Of a stretch of 45,857 bases of DNA, positions 17,605 to 26,272 are shown one piece after another. The notes under the pieces are model-generated. The model had not been told where the DNA came from, did no database searches, and saw only the letters and a program-made list of their open reading frames with translations. The DNA comes from an uncultured Coriobacteriaceae bacterium (GTDB lineage: Bacteria > Actinomycetota > Coriobacteriia > Coriobacteriales > UMGS124). The translations under genes were made by a program, and so were the position numbers. How positions within the stretch are numbered: position 1 is the stretch's first letter; each line of letters starts with the position of its first letter. The stretch spans positions 1 to 45,857 of the forward strand of contig UQBS01000018.1 of assembly GCA_900539345.1 (NCBI GenBank), given 5' to 3'.

Positions 17605-18204
17605 ATGTCTGGCACGCCGCTTTTGCTGCATGCCTGTTGTGGGCCCTGCTCGCTCGAACCCCTGCGGGTTCTGCGCGAGCAGGGCTTTTTGCCCACAATA
17701 GTGTATGTCAATCCTAACATTCAGCCCCGCGACGAGTACGTGCGCCGCCTTGAGACGCTGCGTGCCTGGGCGGCAGGGGAGAACGTCGCGGTTGTCGAGG
17801 GACCCTATGAAGCTGAGCGTTGGGAGCGCGAGGTCGCGCGGTACGGCACAAACCGTCTGGCGCGCTGTCAGGCATGTTATCGCCTGCGCCTGGAGGGGGC
17901 GGCAACCCTGGCCGCCGAGCTCGGGTGCGCCCATATGTCCACGACGCTTGCGGTCTCTCCCTACCAGCTTTTCGACGCCTGCGGAACCGAGCTTGGGCGG
18001 ATTTGTGCACGTGCGGGCCTCGTGGCCGTCTGGCAGGATTTCCGTCCGCTGTACCCCCAGGCCACGACGCGCGCCAAGGAACTGGGATTGTATCGGCAGA
18101 ACTACTGTGGATGCCGTTTTTCCGCTGCCGAGGCTGCCCTTGAGCGCTGCCAGGCCCGCGAGGCGCGCACGCTGCAGCGAGACCTCGGACGTGCATGCAC
18201 GTAG
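17605..18204 (+). CDS. queH: Epoxyqueuosine reductase QueH
   Basis: The product has 199 residues. By family it reduces epoxyqueuosine to queuosine in tRNA, replacing the cobalamin enzyme QueG. All four cysteine clusters expected for QueH (formerly DUF208) are present: LLHACCGPCS (C11, C12, C15), ARCQACYRLRL and QNYCGCRF near the C-terminus. The start ATG lies 5 nt after the ppaC stop; the ribosome site is weak (GAGG inside ppaC), suggesting coupling. The next gene is queA, the preceding step of the same pathway, which supports the call. Confidence 0.94.
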   Translation: MSGTPLLLHACCGPCSLEPLRVLREQGFLPTIVYVNPNIQPRDEYVRRLETLRAWAAGENVAVVEGPYEAERWEREVARYGTNRLARCQACYRLRLEGAATLAAELGCAHMSTTLAVSPYQLFDACGTELGRICARAGLVAVWQDFRPLYPQATTRAKELGLYRQNYCGCRFSAAEAALERCQAREARTLQRDLGRACT

Positions 18205-18294
18205 ATTCTCCACTTGCGTGCGTTTCTGCCCATGCCGCCAAGGGGTGGGCGCTAGACTTCCCCTATCTCTTCTACCTGCATGGGAGCTGTGTAT

Positions 18295-19428
18295 ATGCGT
18301 ACCGACGATTTTGATTACGACCTTCCCCGCGAGCTCATCGCCCAGTATCCGGCCGAGCCCCGCGACTCTTGCCGCCTGCTTGTGCTCGACCGCGAGAAGG
18401 GCACGCTGGAAGACCATGTGTTCACCGACATCGTGGACTTCCTCAACGAGGGCGACCTGCTCGTCGTCAACCAGACTCGCGTGCTGCCCGCGCGTCTCAT
18501 CGGCCACAAGCCGGTGACGGGCGGTGCCTGCGAGGTCTTCCTCACCAACCGCCGCGAGGACCTCGATGCGGCGGGAGGCGTGTGGGAGTGCCTCGTGAAG
18601 CCCGGCAAGCGCCTCAAGCCGGGCGCCGTGGTGGAGTTTCGCGAAGGCGGCCTCCTTGCTCCCATGACGGCCCCCGTGATCCTCACCGCGCATGTGGGCG
18701 AGATTTTGCCGCAGCGCGGACTTCGTCTTGTGAGCTTCGAGGCGGCTGAGGGCCTCACGCTTGACGAGGCCATGCACAAGGCCGGCCACGTGCCGCTGCC
18801 TCCCTACATCACCCAGTACGAGGGCGATTCTGAAAAGTACCAGACGGTGTACGCCATGCAGGAGGAGCACTCCGCCGCGGCGCCTACCGCGGGCCTGCAT
18901 TTCACGCCTGCGCTCATCGAGAAGTGCCGCGAGAAGGGCGTGGGCTGGGCGACCGTCGAGCTTGAGGTCGGCATCGACACCTTCCGCATCGTGGAGGAGG
19001 ACGACCCCACCGAGCACGAGATGCACACTGAGCGCTACCACGTGCCCCAGTCGGTGATCGACCAGATCCATGCCACTAAGGCCGCCGGCAAGCGCGTCAT
19101 CGCCGTGGGCACGACGTCGGTCCGTTCGCTCGAGAGCTCCTGGAGCGCCGAGGAGCCCTATGCCGGTTGCGCCGCGCGCTTCTTCGACATTCCCGAGAAG
19201 GGCGACGTCGTTGCGCGGGAGAACGCCACAACTTCGCTGTTCCTCATGCCGGGAAGCCAGTTCCACGTGGTGGATGCCATGGTCACGAACTTCCATGTGC
19301 CTCGTTCGACCCTCATGATGCTCGTGAGCGCCTTTGCCGGCCGCGAGCGCATCATGGAGGCCTATGGCCATGCCATTGAGAGCAAGTACCGCATGCTTTC
19401 CTTCGGCGACGCCATGCTCATTATTTAA
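18295..19428 (+). CDS. queA: S-adenosylmethionine:tRNA ribosyltransferase-isomerase QueA
   Basis: The product has 377 residues. It moves the ribosyl part of SAM onto preQ1 in tRNA, forming epoxyqueuosine, the substrate of QueH. Family marks include FDYDLPRELIAQYP at the start, RVLPARLIGHK, AAPTAGLHFT and a terminal segment with TNFHVPRSTLMMLVSAFAGRE. The ATG at 18295 has GGGAG 8 nt upstream and is preferred over ATG 18280. It sits 90 nt after queH. The third enzyme, Tgt, is encoded at 34949. Confidence 0.96.
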   Translation: MRTDDFDYDLPRELIAQYPAEPRDSCRLLVLDREKGTLEDHVFTDIVDFLNEGDLLVVNQTRVLPARLIGHKPVTGGACEVFLTNRREDLDAAGGVWECLVKPGKRLKPGAVVEFREGGLLAPMTAPVILTAHVGEILPQRGLRLVSFEAAEGLTLDEAMHKAGHVPLPPYITQYEGDSEKYQTVYAMQEEHSAAAPTAGLHFTPALIEKCREKGVGWATVELEVGIDTFRIVEEDDPTEHEMHTERYHVPQSVIDQIHATKAAGKRVIAVGTTSVRSLESSWSAEEPYAGCAARFFDIPEKGDVVARENATTSLFLMPGSQFHVVDAMVTNFHVPRSTLMMLVSAFAGRERIMEAYGHAIESKYRMLSFGDAMLII

Positions 19429-19511
19429 TCTTTGAAAACGCTGTGGCCGTGTTCTGTGGGGCCGCAGGTGTCTTCCGACAGCTGCTCTCGAGGAACGGGA
19501 AGGGTTTTCAC

Positions 19512-20525
19512 ATGATCGCTGTCATCAAACCGGGAACCACTGAGCACCAGCTTGAGAATCTGGTGAGCTGGCTCGAGGGCAAAGGACTCGAAGTCAACAT
19601 CTCCAAGGGCTCGGAGGCCACCATCGTCGGCCTCATCGGCGACACCTCGCGCGTCGACGTGTCGCTGCTCGAGTCCATGGGGATCATCGAGTCGGTCACG
19701 CGTGTGACCGAGCCGTTCAAGGCCGCCAACCGCAAGTTCCACCCCATGGACACGAAGGTCGAGATTGCCCCCGGTGTGGCCATCGGTGCCGGCGAGTTCC
19801 AGGTCATGGCGGGCCCGTGTTCGGTTGAGGGGCAGAACCTCTTTGAGATCGCCCGCGCAGTGAAGGCAGCCGGCGCCACGGTCCTGCGAGGAGGCGCGTT
19901 CAAGCCTCGTACGAGCCCCTATGCCAACCAGGGCATGGGCGAGGCGGGCCTCGACCTGCTCTGTCAGGCGCGCGCCGAGCTTGGGATGCCCATCGTGACC
20001 GAGATTATGGACGTGCGCCAGGTGCCGCTCTTCCTCAAGTACGACATCGACCTGTGGCAGATCGGTGCCCGCAACACCCAGAACTTCAACCTGCTCAAGG
20101 AGGTCGGCCGTGCCGGCAAGCCCGTGCTTCTCAAGCGCGGCCTGGCTGGCACCATTGACGAGCTGCTCATGAGCGCCGAGTACATCATGAGCGAGGGCAA
20201 CCCCAACGTCATCCTGTGCGAGCGCGGCATCCGCACGTATGAGACGCGCACGCGCAACACGTTCGACCTCAACGCCGTGCCGGTGCTGCATTACCTGAGC
20301 CACCTGCCCGTCGTCGCCGACCCGAGCCATTCCACGGGATACGCGCGCTATGTGGGGCCGATGTCGCTGGCGGCCACGGCATGCGGTGCCGACGGCCTTG
20401 AGATCGAGGTGCACAACAACCCCCAGGTTGCATGGTCCGACGGCGCGCAGGCCCTTTTGCCTGAGCAGTTCGCCTCGCTTATGCCCAAGGTCCGCGCCAT
20501 CCGCGACGTCGTCGCGACCGACTAG
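19512..20525 (+). CDS. aroF: DAHP synthase with N-terminal regulatory domain (type I-beta)
   Basis: First step of the shikimate route: E4P and phosphoenolpyruvate give DAHP. The product has 337 residues. Residues 1 to about 80 form a ferredoxin-like/ACT-type domain (MIAVIKPGTTEHQLENLVSW), as in Thermotoga enzymes, where Tyr and Phe inhibit. The barrel has MAGPCSVE (about 99-106), RGGAFKPRTSPY, GARNTQNF, LLKRG and ADPSHSTG. The ATG at 19512 has GGAAGGG upstream. The 83-nt gap after queA shows no clear promoter, leader peptide or T-box. It heads the aromatic cluster. Confidence 0.96.
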   Translation: MIAVIKPGTTEHQLENLVSWLEGKGLEVNISKGSEATIVGLIGDTSRVDVSLLESMGIIESVTRVTEPFKAANRKFHPMDTKVEIAPGVAIGAGEFQVMAGPCSVEGQNLFEIARAVKAAGATVLRGGAFKPRTSPYANQGMGEAGLDLLCQARAELGMPIVTEIMDVRQVPLFLKYDIDLWQIGARNTQNFNLLKEVGRAGKPVLLKRGLAGTIDELLMSAEYIMSEGNPNVILCERGIRTYETRTRNTFDLNAVPVLHYLSHLPVVADPSHSTGYARYVGPMSLAATACGADGLEIEVHNNPQVAWSDGAQALLPEQFASLMPKVRAIRDVVATD

Positions 20526-20540
20526 TCCAAGGAGGCCTGC

Positions 20541-21419
20541 ATGGAAGACACCCAAGAGGTCCATACCGTTGGCATCGTAGGCTTGGGACTTATCGGCGGC
20601 TCGTTCGCCAAGGCCTATCATGCCGCGGGATGGCGCGTGCTTGCCTTCGACATCGATGCCGACACCATGGCTGTGGCAAGCATCGACGAGACGATTCAGG
20701 CCACGCTGGGGCCCGACAACGTGGGGGAGTGCGACCTCATCCTGCTGGCCCTCTATCCTGCCGGCTGTATTGCCTGGTTCAAGGAGAACGCCGAGCGCGT
20801 GCGCAAGGACTGCCTGGTCATTGACACTGCGGGCGTGAAGCGTGAGGTCTGTGCGGGCTGCATGCCCATTGCCGCTGAACACGGCTTCACGTTCGTGGGC
20901 GGCCACCCCATGGCGGGCACCCAGTACTCGGGCTACAAGTACACGCGCGAGAATCTCTTTCACAACGCCCCCATGGTCATCTGCCCTCCTCGTGTCGACG
21001 ACATGGCCCTGTTCGAGCGTATCAAGGACCTGCTCGCGCCGGCCGGCTTCGGCAGCATCTGCGTAAGCACGCCCGAGGAGCATGACAAGCGCATCGCCTT
21101 CACTTCACAGTTGGCGCATGTGGTGAGCAACGCCTTTATCAAAAGCCCCACGGCGCAGGGTCACAAGGGCTTTTCCGCCGGCAGCTACAAGGACCTCACG
21201 CGCGTCGCATGGCTCAACGAGAACATGTGGACGGAGCTGTTCTTCGACGATGCCGACAACCTGCTTTTTGAGCTCGACACCATCATTGCGAGCCTTGGGG
21301 AATACCGCGATGCGCTCGCTGCACGCGACTCCGACACGATGCGTCGCCTGCTTGCCGATGGCCGTCGTGCCAAGGAGAATGCCGAGCGCCGCGGCAAAAA
21401 CGAAAGGAGCGGGCAATGA
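20541..21419 (+). CDS. tyrA: Prephenate dehydrogenase
   Basis: It oxidises and decarboxylates prephenate to 4-hydroxyphenylpyruvate for tyrosine, using NAD(P). The product has 292 residues with no C-terminal ACT domain, so it is unlikely to be directly inhibited through ACT. Rossmann motif GIVGLGLIGGSF spans 11-22; GGHPMAGTQYSGY carries the catalytic His region. AAGGAGG lies 7 nt before the ATG. The stop TGA overlaps the ATG of the next gene (ATGA), which indicates translational coupling. Confidence 0.94.
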   Translation: MEDTQEVHTVGIVGLGLIGGSFAKAYHAAGWRVLAFDIDADTMAVASIDETIQATLGPDNVGECDLILLALYPAGCIAWFKENAERVRKDCLVIDTAGVKREVCAGCMPIAAEHGFTFVGGHPMAGTQYSGYKYTRENLFHNAPMVICPPRVDDMALFERIKDLLAPAGFGSICVSTPEEHDKRIAFTSQLAHVVSNAFIKSPTAQGHKGFSAGSYKDLTRVAWLNENMWTELFFDDADNLLFELDTIIASLGEYRDALAARDSDTMRRLLADGRRAKENAERRGKNERSGQ

Positions 21420-23902
21420 CGCTGCAATCTGAGGCATACGGCACGGTGCATGTGAGCGCTTCGGGCAGCTATGACGTGCTGATAGGCGAGGGGCTGCTTG
21501 ACAGGTTCGGAAGCCTTGTGCGCGAGGCACTGCCCTCGGCCGACAAGCAAGTGCTGCTTGTGAGCGACTCCAACGTCGCCCCACTCTATGCCGAGCGCGT
21601 GAGCGTGTCGCTGGGTGCGGCTGGTTTCGACGTGCACCTTGAGGTGCTGCCGGCAGGGGAGAAGACCAAGTCGCTCGAGAGCTTTTCGCGCCTTGTGCGC
21701 CGTTGCGCCGCGCTGGGGCTCTCTCGCCAGAGTACCGTCGTCGCCCTGGGCGGCGGCGTTGTCGGCGACCTTGCGGGCTTCACTGCGGCCAGCTATATGC
21801 GCGGCTGCAACCTCGTCCAGGTGGCCACCTCGCTGCTTGCCATGGTTGACTCCAGCGTGGGCGGAAAGACCGCCGTTGACCTGCCCGAGGGAAAGAACCT
21901 CGTCGGCGCGTTCTACCAGCCCGGCCTTGTCGTCTGCGACCTGGGTTGCCTCAAGACCCTGCCGGGCGAGTTTGTAAGCGACGGCATGGGCGAGGTCGTG
22001 AAGTACGGCGTCATGTGTGACCCCGAGCTCTTTGAGTGGCTGAAGAGCCCCTTTGCGGGCCAGGAACGTCGCATTGTGGAACGCTGCGTGTCCATCAAGC
22101 GCGACGTGGTGCAGGCCGACGAGCGTGAGGCAGGCCAGCGCAAGCTGCTCAACCTGGGCCATACTGCTGCCCATTCCATCGAGCTGTTGAGTGACTTTAC
22201 GGTTACGCATGGCCATGCCGTGGCTGCAGGCCTTGCCATCATGGCTCGGGCGTGCGCCGCAAGGGGCATCTGCACCCCAGAAGATGCCGTTCAAATCGAA
22301 GAGATGCTGGCGGTCCATGGGCTGCCGAGCGGCACAACGCAGCCTGCCTGCGAGATTGCGCAGGCGGCATATCGCGACAAGAAGCGTGCGGGCGACCACA
22401 TCGACATCGTCGCTGTGCGCGGCATTGGTTCGTGCGAGGTGCGTCGTGTGGGCATGGAGGAGTTCTCCGAGCTCATGGAGCTGGGTTGTGCCAAGCGCGA
22501 CGCGCGCTGTGCCGAGGGAACAACCAAGGCGCAGGTGGCCGGAGGCGGCCATGAGCTTACGGCAACGGTGGGCCCCGGTGTTCTGGGCGGCCAAGTTGCA
22601 GCCATCGCCTCCAAGAGCGCCGCGCACCGCATGCTCATCTGCGCCGCCCTGGCCGATGAGCCGTGCGACATCGTGTGCTCCACGACGAGCAAGGACATCG
22701 AGGCGACGCAGGCCTGCCTTCAGGCTCTCGGAGCTCGAATCGTGCGTCGAGGCGAGGTCCTTCATGTTGACCCTATCCATCGTGCCGAGATGGCCGAAGA
22801 CGTTCGTGTGCTCGATTGCTGCGAGTCGGGAAGTACCTTGCGTTTCATGCTTCCTGTGACGTGCGCCCTGGGGGCCCATGCGCGCATCGACGGTCAAGGC
22901 CGCCTGCCCGAGCGACCCCTGTCGCCCCTTCGCGAGGAGCTTGAGGCGCACGGCGTGCGGATCTCTCCCGTGGGTACGTGGCCCCTTGAAGTTCAAGGTC
23001 AGCTTAAGGGCGGCACCTTCCTCATCGCTGGCAATGTCTCGTCGCAGTTTGTGACTGGTCTGCTGATGGCACTGCCCCTGCTTGAGGAAGGGGGGTCCGT
23101 ACGCCTGTATGGCACGGTCGAATCCCGTCCATATATCGATATGACCCTCCGTACACTGGCAATATTCGGTATTGAGGTTCAAGAGTCTCACTATGAACTT
23201 GATATTGATGGCTGCATGTCACCGATTACGGAGTTTGCCGTTGCTCCAGAGCAGGCGTACCACAGCCAATCTCACCTTAAGGTTGAGGGTGACTGGTCCA
23301 ACTCTGCTTTCTGGTTGTGCGCAGGGGCCTTGGGCGGCGAGGGCGTGAGTGTCTCAGGGCTCGACTTTGACTCCGCCCAGGGTGACAAGGCGATTGTCGA
23401 CATCCTCGAGCGCTTCGGTGCCGACGTCGAACGCGACAGCTCCGCCGGTGTCGCCACCGTGCGCCCCGGCGCCTGCGCCTTGCAGGCAATCGAGCTCGAT
23501 GCGTCAGACGTCCCCGACCTTGTTCCTGTCGTGTCTGTTGTGGCTGCCTGCGCGGTGGGTACGACGCGCATCACGGGTGCCGCGCGCCTGCGCATCAAGG
23601 AATCCGACAGGCTTCAGACCACTTCCGAGATGCTCGAGCGCCTTGGTATCGACCTCGAGGAGTTCCCCGACGGCCTTGTTATCCACGGCCGCGGCGGCTT
23701 TGGCTCGCATGCCTTCCACTCCGGACGCGTGCGGTCGCACAACGACCACCGCCTTGCCATGTCGGCGGCTGTGGCGAGCGTGCAGGCGTCGGGCTCAGTG
23801 TGCGTGGAGGCGGCTCAGGCTGTGAACAAATCCTACCCCGGCTTCTTTGCTGACTTTGCCCGCCTGGGTGGCCAGGTCAGCGTTGAGGGGAGGGAGGATT
23901 AG
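21416..23902 (+). CDS. aroBA: AroB-AroA fusion: 3-dehydroquinate synthase / EPSP synthase
   Basis: One open frame of 828 residues holds two enzymes. Residues 1 to about 355 are AroB: LPAGEKTKS, NAD motif GGGVVGD (112-118), SSVGGKT, MGEVVKYG, NLGHTAAHSIE and THGHAVA with the zinc ligands. After a short linker, residues from about 379 are AroA: GQVAAIASKSAAHR, ESGSTLRFM, SRPYIDMTL, RIKESDR and NDHRLAM. It catalyses steps 2 and 6 of the shikimate pathway. The domain order equals the first two domains of fungal AROM. A stretch in AroA (about residues 561-630) has codon use unlike the rest. aroC starts 2 nt after the stop. Confidence 0.96.
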   Translation: MTLQSEAYGTVHVSASGSYDVLIGEGLLDRFGSLVREALPSADKQVLLVSDSNVAPLYAERVSVSLGAAGFDVHLEVLPAGEKTKSLESFSRLVRRCAALGLSRQSTVVALGGGVVGDLAGFTAASYMRGCNLVQVATSLLAMVDSSVGGKTAVDLPEGKNLVGAFYQPGLVVCDLGCLKTLPGEFVSDGMGEVVKYGVMCDPELFEWLKSPFAGQERRIVERCVSIKRDVVQADEREAGQRKLLNLGHTAAHSIELLSDFTVTHGHAVAAGLAIMARACAARGICTPEDAVQIEEMLAVHGLPSGTTQPACEIAQAAYRDKKRAGDHIDIVAVRGIGSCEVRRVGMEEFSELMELGCAKRDARCAEGTTKAQVAGGGHELTATVGPGVLGGQVAAIASKSAAHRMLICAALADEPCDIVCSTTSKDIEATQACLQALGARIVRRGEVLHVDPIHRAEMAEDVRVLDCCESGSTLRFMLPVTCALGAHARIDGQGRLPERPLSPLREELEAHGVRISPVGTWPLEVQGQLKGGTFLIAGNVSSQFVTGLLMALPLLEEGGSVRLYGTVESRPYIDMTLRTLAIFGIEVQESHYELDIDGCMSPITEFAVAPEQAYHSQSHLKVEGDWSNSAFWLCAGALGGEGVSVSGLDFDSAQGDKAIVDILERFGADVERDSSAGVATVRPGACALQAIELDASDVPDLVPVVSVVAACAVGTTRITGAARLRIKESDRLQTTSEMLERLGIDLEEFPDGLVIHGRGGFGSHAFHSGRVRSHNDHRLAMSAAVASVQASGSVCVEAAQAVNKSYPGFFADFARLGGQVSVEGRED

Positions 23903-23904
23903 GC

Positions 23905-25062
23905 ATGTCTTCGTCTTTTGGATCAAGCGTCAAGGTGCAGGTTTTTGGCCAGTCGCATTCGGCTGCCATCGGCGTCGTCGTCGATGGTCTGCCGGCCGGT
24001 GAGGCCGTCGACCTCGAAGAGCTCGCGTCTTTCATGGCGCGACGCGCTCCCGGAAAGAACGCCTGGTCGACCCCACGCAAGGAGGCCGACGCGCCCTCTG
24101 TGCTGAGTGGCCTCAACCCCGAGGGACGCACATGCGGGGCGCCGCTTGCCATGGTCATCGAGAACACCAACATACGCTCGTCTGACTATGCCCAAATTGC
24201 GCGCAACCCCCGGCCGGGCCACGCCGACCTTACGGCCCAGGCTCGCTGGCACGGACAGCAGGACGTGGCGGGTGGCGGCCACTTTTCCGGGCGCCTCACG
24301 GCTTGCCTGTGCGCGGCCGGCGGTGTCGCCCTGCAGATTCTCGCTCGCCGAGGCATTCGCGTCGCTGCCCATATTCGCTCTATCGCCGGTATCCAAGACG
24401 TGCCTTTCGATCCCGTTTGCTGCGGCTTCGACCAGTTCGCCGCCCTTGTGGGCAAGGGTTTTCCCGTGCTCGATGACGAGGCGGGTCTTGCCATGCAGGC
24501 CGCCATCGGCGGTGCCCGGGCAGCGCAAGACTCGGTGGGCGGCGTTATCGAATGCGCCTGCGTCGGCCTCCCGGCAGGCGTGGGAGCCCCCATGTTTGAC
24601 GGCATCGAGAACGTGGTTGCCAAACTGCTCTTTGGCATTCCCGCTGTGAAGGGTGTCGAGTTCGGAGCGGGCTTCGCCGTCGCTGACATGTACGGCTCTC
24701 AGAACAACGATCCCATCGTGCTCGACGAGGCGGGCCATGCCACGTGTCGCACGAACAACGCAGGCGGCATCCTGGGCGGTATCTCCACGGGCATGCCTGT
24801 CATCGTGCGCGCAGCCTTCAAGCCTACGCCCTCTATTGCCGAAGAGCAGTCCACGATCGACATCGTGGATGGTTGCGAGACCCGCCTGAACGTTCCCGGC
24901 CGTCACGACCCGTGCGTTGTCGTGCGCGCTGTGCCTGTCGTCGAGGCGGCTATGGCGTTGGCGATCATCGACTGCCTTGCCTCGGACGGTGTCCTTGGGC
25001 CCGTGAGCGACTCGGCCGTAGACCCCCGGGTCCTCGAGCGGACCCACACTCTTTTCGGTTAG
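23905..25062 (+). CDS. aroC: Chorismate synthase
   Basis: The last common step, EPSP to chorismate, needing reduced FMN. The product has 385 residues. Visible marks are FGQSHSAAIGVVVDGLP at the N-terminus (conserved GxSH region), RPGHADLTA, GGGHFSGRLTA, the SQNNDPI region and RTNNAGGILGGISTG. The ATG follows a strong GGAGG. It sits 2 nt after aroBA and 29 nt before pheA. Confidence 0.96.
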   Translation: MSSSFGSSVKVQVFGQSHSAAIGVVVDGLPAGEAVDLEELASFMARRAPGKNAWSTPRKEADAPSVLSGLNPEGRTCGAPLAMVIENTNIRSSDYAQIARNPRPGHADLTAQARWHGQQDVAGGGHFSGRLTACLCAAGGVALQILARRGIRVAAHIRSIAGIQDVPFDPVCCGFDQFAALVGKGFPVLDDEAGLAMQAAIGGARAAQDSVGGVIECACVGLPAGVGAPMFDGIENVVAKLLFGIPAVKGVEFGAGFAVADMYGSQNNDPIVLDEAGHATCRTNNAGGILGGISTGMPVIVRAAFKPTPSIAEEQSTIDIVDGCETRLNVPGRHDPCVVVRAVPVVEAAMALAIIDCLASDGVLGPVSDSAVDPRVLERTHTLFG

Positions 25063-25091
25063 CCGCGCATCTTCTCGCCGCTTTCGTTTGA

Positions 25092-26270
25092 TTGGATTCA
25101 ACGTTGCCAACGAACACCATCGACCAGCCTGACATCAACGCCCTGCGCCTTGAGATGGACGCCTGCAACAAGCAGATTCTCGAGGCATTTGAACACCGCA
25201 TGGACATCGCCTCGCGCATCGGCGACGTCAAGCGCTCGCTGGGCCTGCGCGTCACCGACCCGCGTCGTGAGCGTCAGATTCTCTCCGCTATTGCCGACCA
25301 GGCCTCACCCGAGTTCAAAAGCTACGCCACAGTGCTGTTCTCCCTGCTCATGGAGGTGTCGAGCGCTTATCAGGAGCATCGCATGCGTCCCACGAGTCCG
25401 CTGCGTGAGCGTATCGAGCAGGCTCTTGAGACGACGCCTAAGCTTTTCCCGCAGTTTGCGAGCGTGGCATGCCAGGGCGTCGACGGCGCATACTCCCAGC
25501 TTGCCGCCGAGAAGATATTCAAGCGTCCCAACATCACGTTCTATCGCAATTTCGAGGGCGTGTTCCAGGCCGTTGAGTCGGGCACGTGCGAGTACGGCGT
25601 GCTGCCCATCGAGAACTCCTCGGCCGGCACCGTCAACGCCGTGTACGACCTCATGATGGAGCATGACTTCCACATCGTGAGGACCTACCGTCTCAAGGTC
25701 GACCACAACGTGCTGGCCAACGAGGGCGCCACACTTGAGGGCATCACCGAGATCTACAGCCACCAGCAGGCCATCAACCAATGCGCCCGTTATCTCGAGG
25801 GGATGCCCTACGTTAAGGTCACCCCCGTCACGAACACCGCCGAGGCCGCGCGCATGGTCGCCGAGTCGGGCCGCACCGACGTGGCGGCGCTTTCGAGCCG
25901 TGCCTGCGCCTCGCTCTATGGCCTGTCCGTGCTTGCGCGTCAGGTGAACGACTCGGACAACAACTACACGCGCTTCGCCTGCATCACGAAGGACCTCCAA
26001 GTCTTCCCCGGTGCCGACCGCACTTCGCTCATGATGGTGGCGCCTCACGAGCCTGGCGCGCTTTACAAGGTGCTCGCGCGCTTCTATGCGCTCGACATCA
26101 ACCTCACGAAGCTGCAGAGCCGACCCATCCTGGGGCAGGACTTCGAGTTCATGTTCTATTTCGACCTGGATGCCTCGGTGTATTCTCCCGAGTTCGCAAG
26201 CCTCGTGTGCGAGCTCGAGGATTTCTGCGATGACTTCAAGTATCTCGGCACTTATTCGGAGCTGGTGTAA
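25092..26270 (+). CDS. pheA: Bifunctional chorismate mutase / prephenate dehydratase
   Basis: It converts chorismate to prephenate and then to phenylpyruvate. The product has 392 residues. The AroQ-type mutase helix bundle spans about 15-100 (MDIASRIGDVKRSLG), the dehydratase about 115-300 with the catalytic TRF (293-295, in NNYTRFACI), and an ACT domain about 313-392 for phenylalanine binding. The ACT site reads QSRP rather than the usual ESRP. An in-frame TGA ends directly before TTG 25092, so the start is this TTG or TTG 25104. No good ribosome site is visible, so coupling with aroC is possible. Confidence 0.93.
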   Translation: MDSTLPTNTIDQPDINALRLEMDACNKQILEAFEHRMDIASRIGDVKRSLGLRVTDPRRERQILSAIADQASPEFKSYATVLFSLLMEVSSAYQEHRMRPTSPLRERIEQALETTPKLFPQFASVACQGVDGAYSQLAAEKIFKRPNITFYRNFEGVFQAVESGTCEYGVLPIENSSAGTVNAVYDLMMEHDFHIVRTYRLKVDHNVLANEGATLEGITEIYSHQQAINQCARYLEGMPYVKVTPVTNTAEAARMVAESGRTDVAALSSRACASLYGLSVLARQVNDSDNNYTRFACITKDLQVFPGADRTSLMMVAPHEPGALYKVLARFYALDINLTKLQSRPILGQDFEFMFYFDLDASVYSPEFASLVCELEDFCDDFKYLGTYSELV

Positions 26271-26272
26271 CG

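Noticed and set aside
19429..19511. Leader peptide or T-box ahead of aroF
   Set aside because: The 83-nt gap is too short for a T-box, has no Phe/Tyr/Trp-rich small frame and no clear anti-terminator hairpins.
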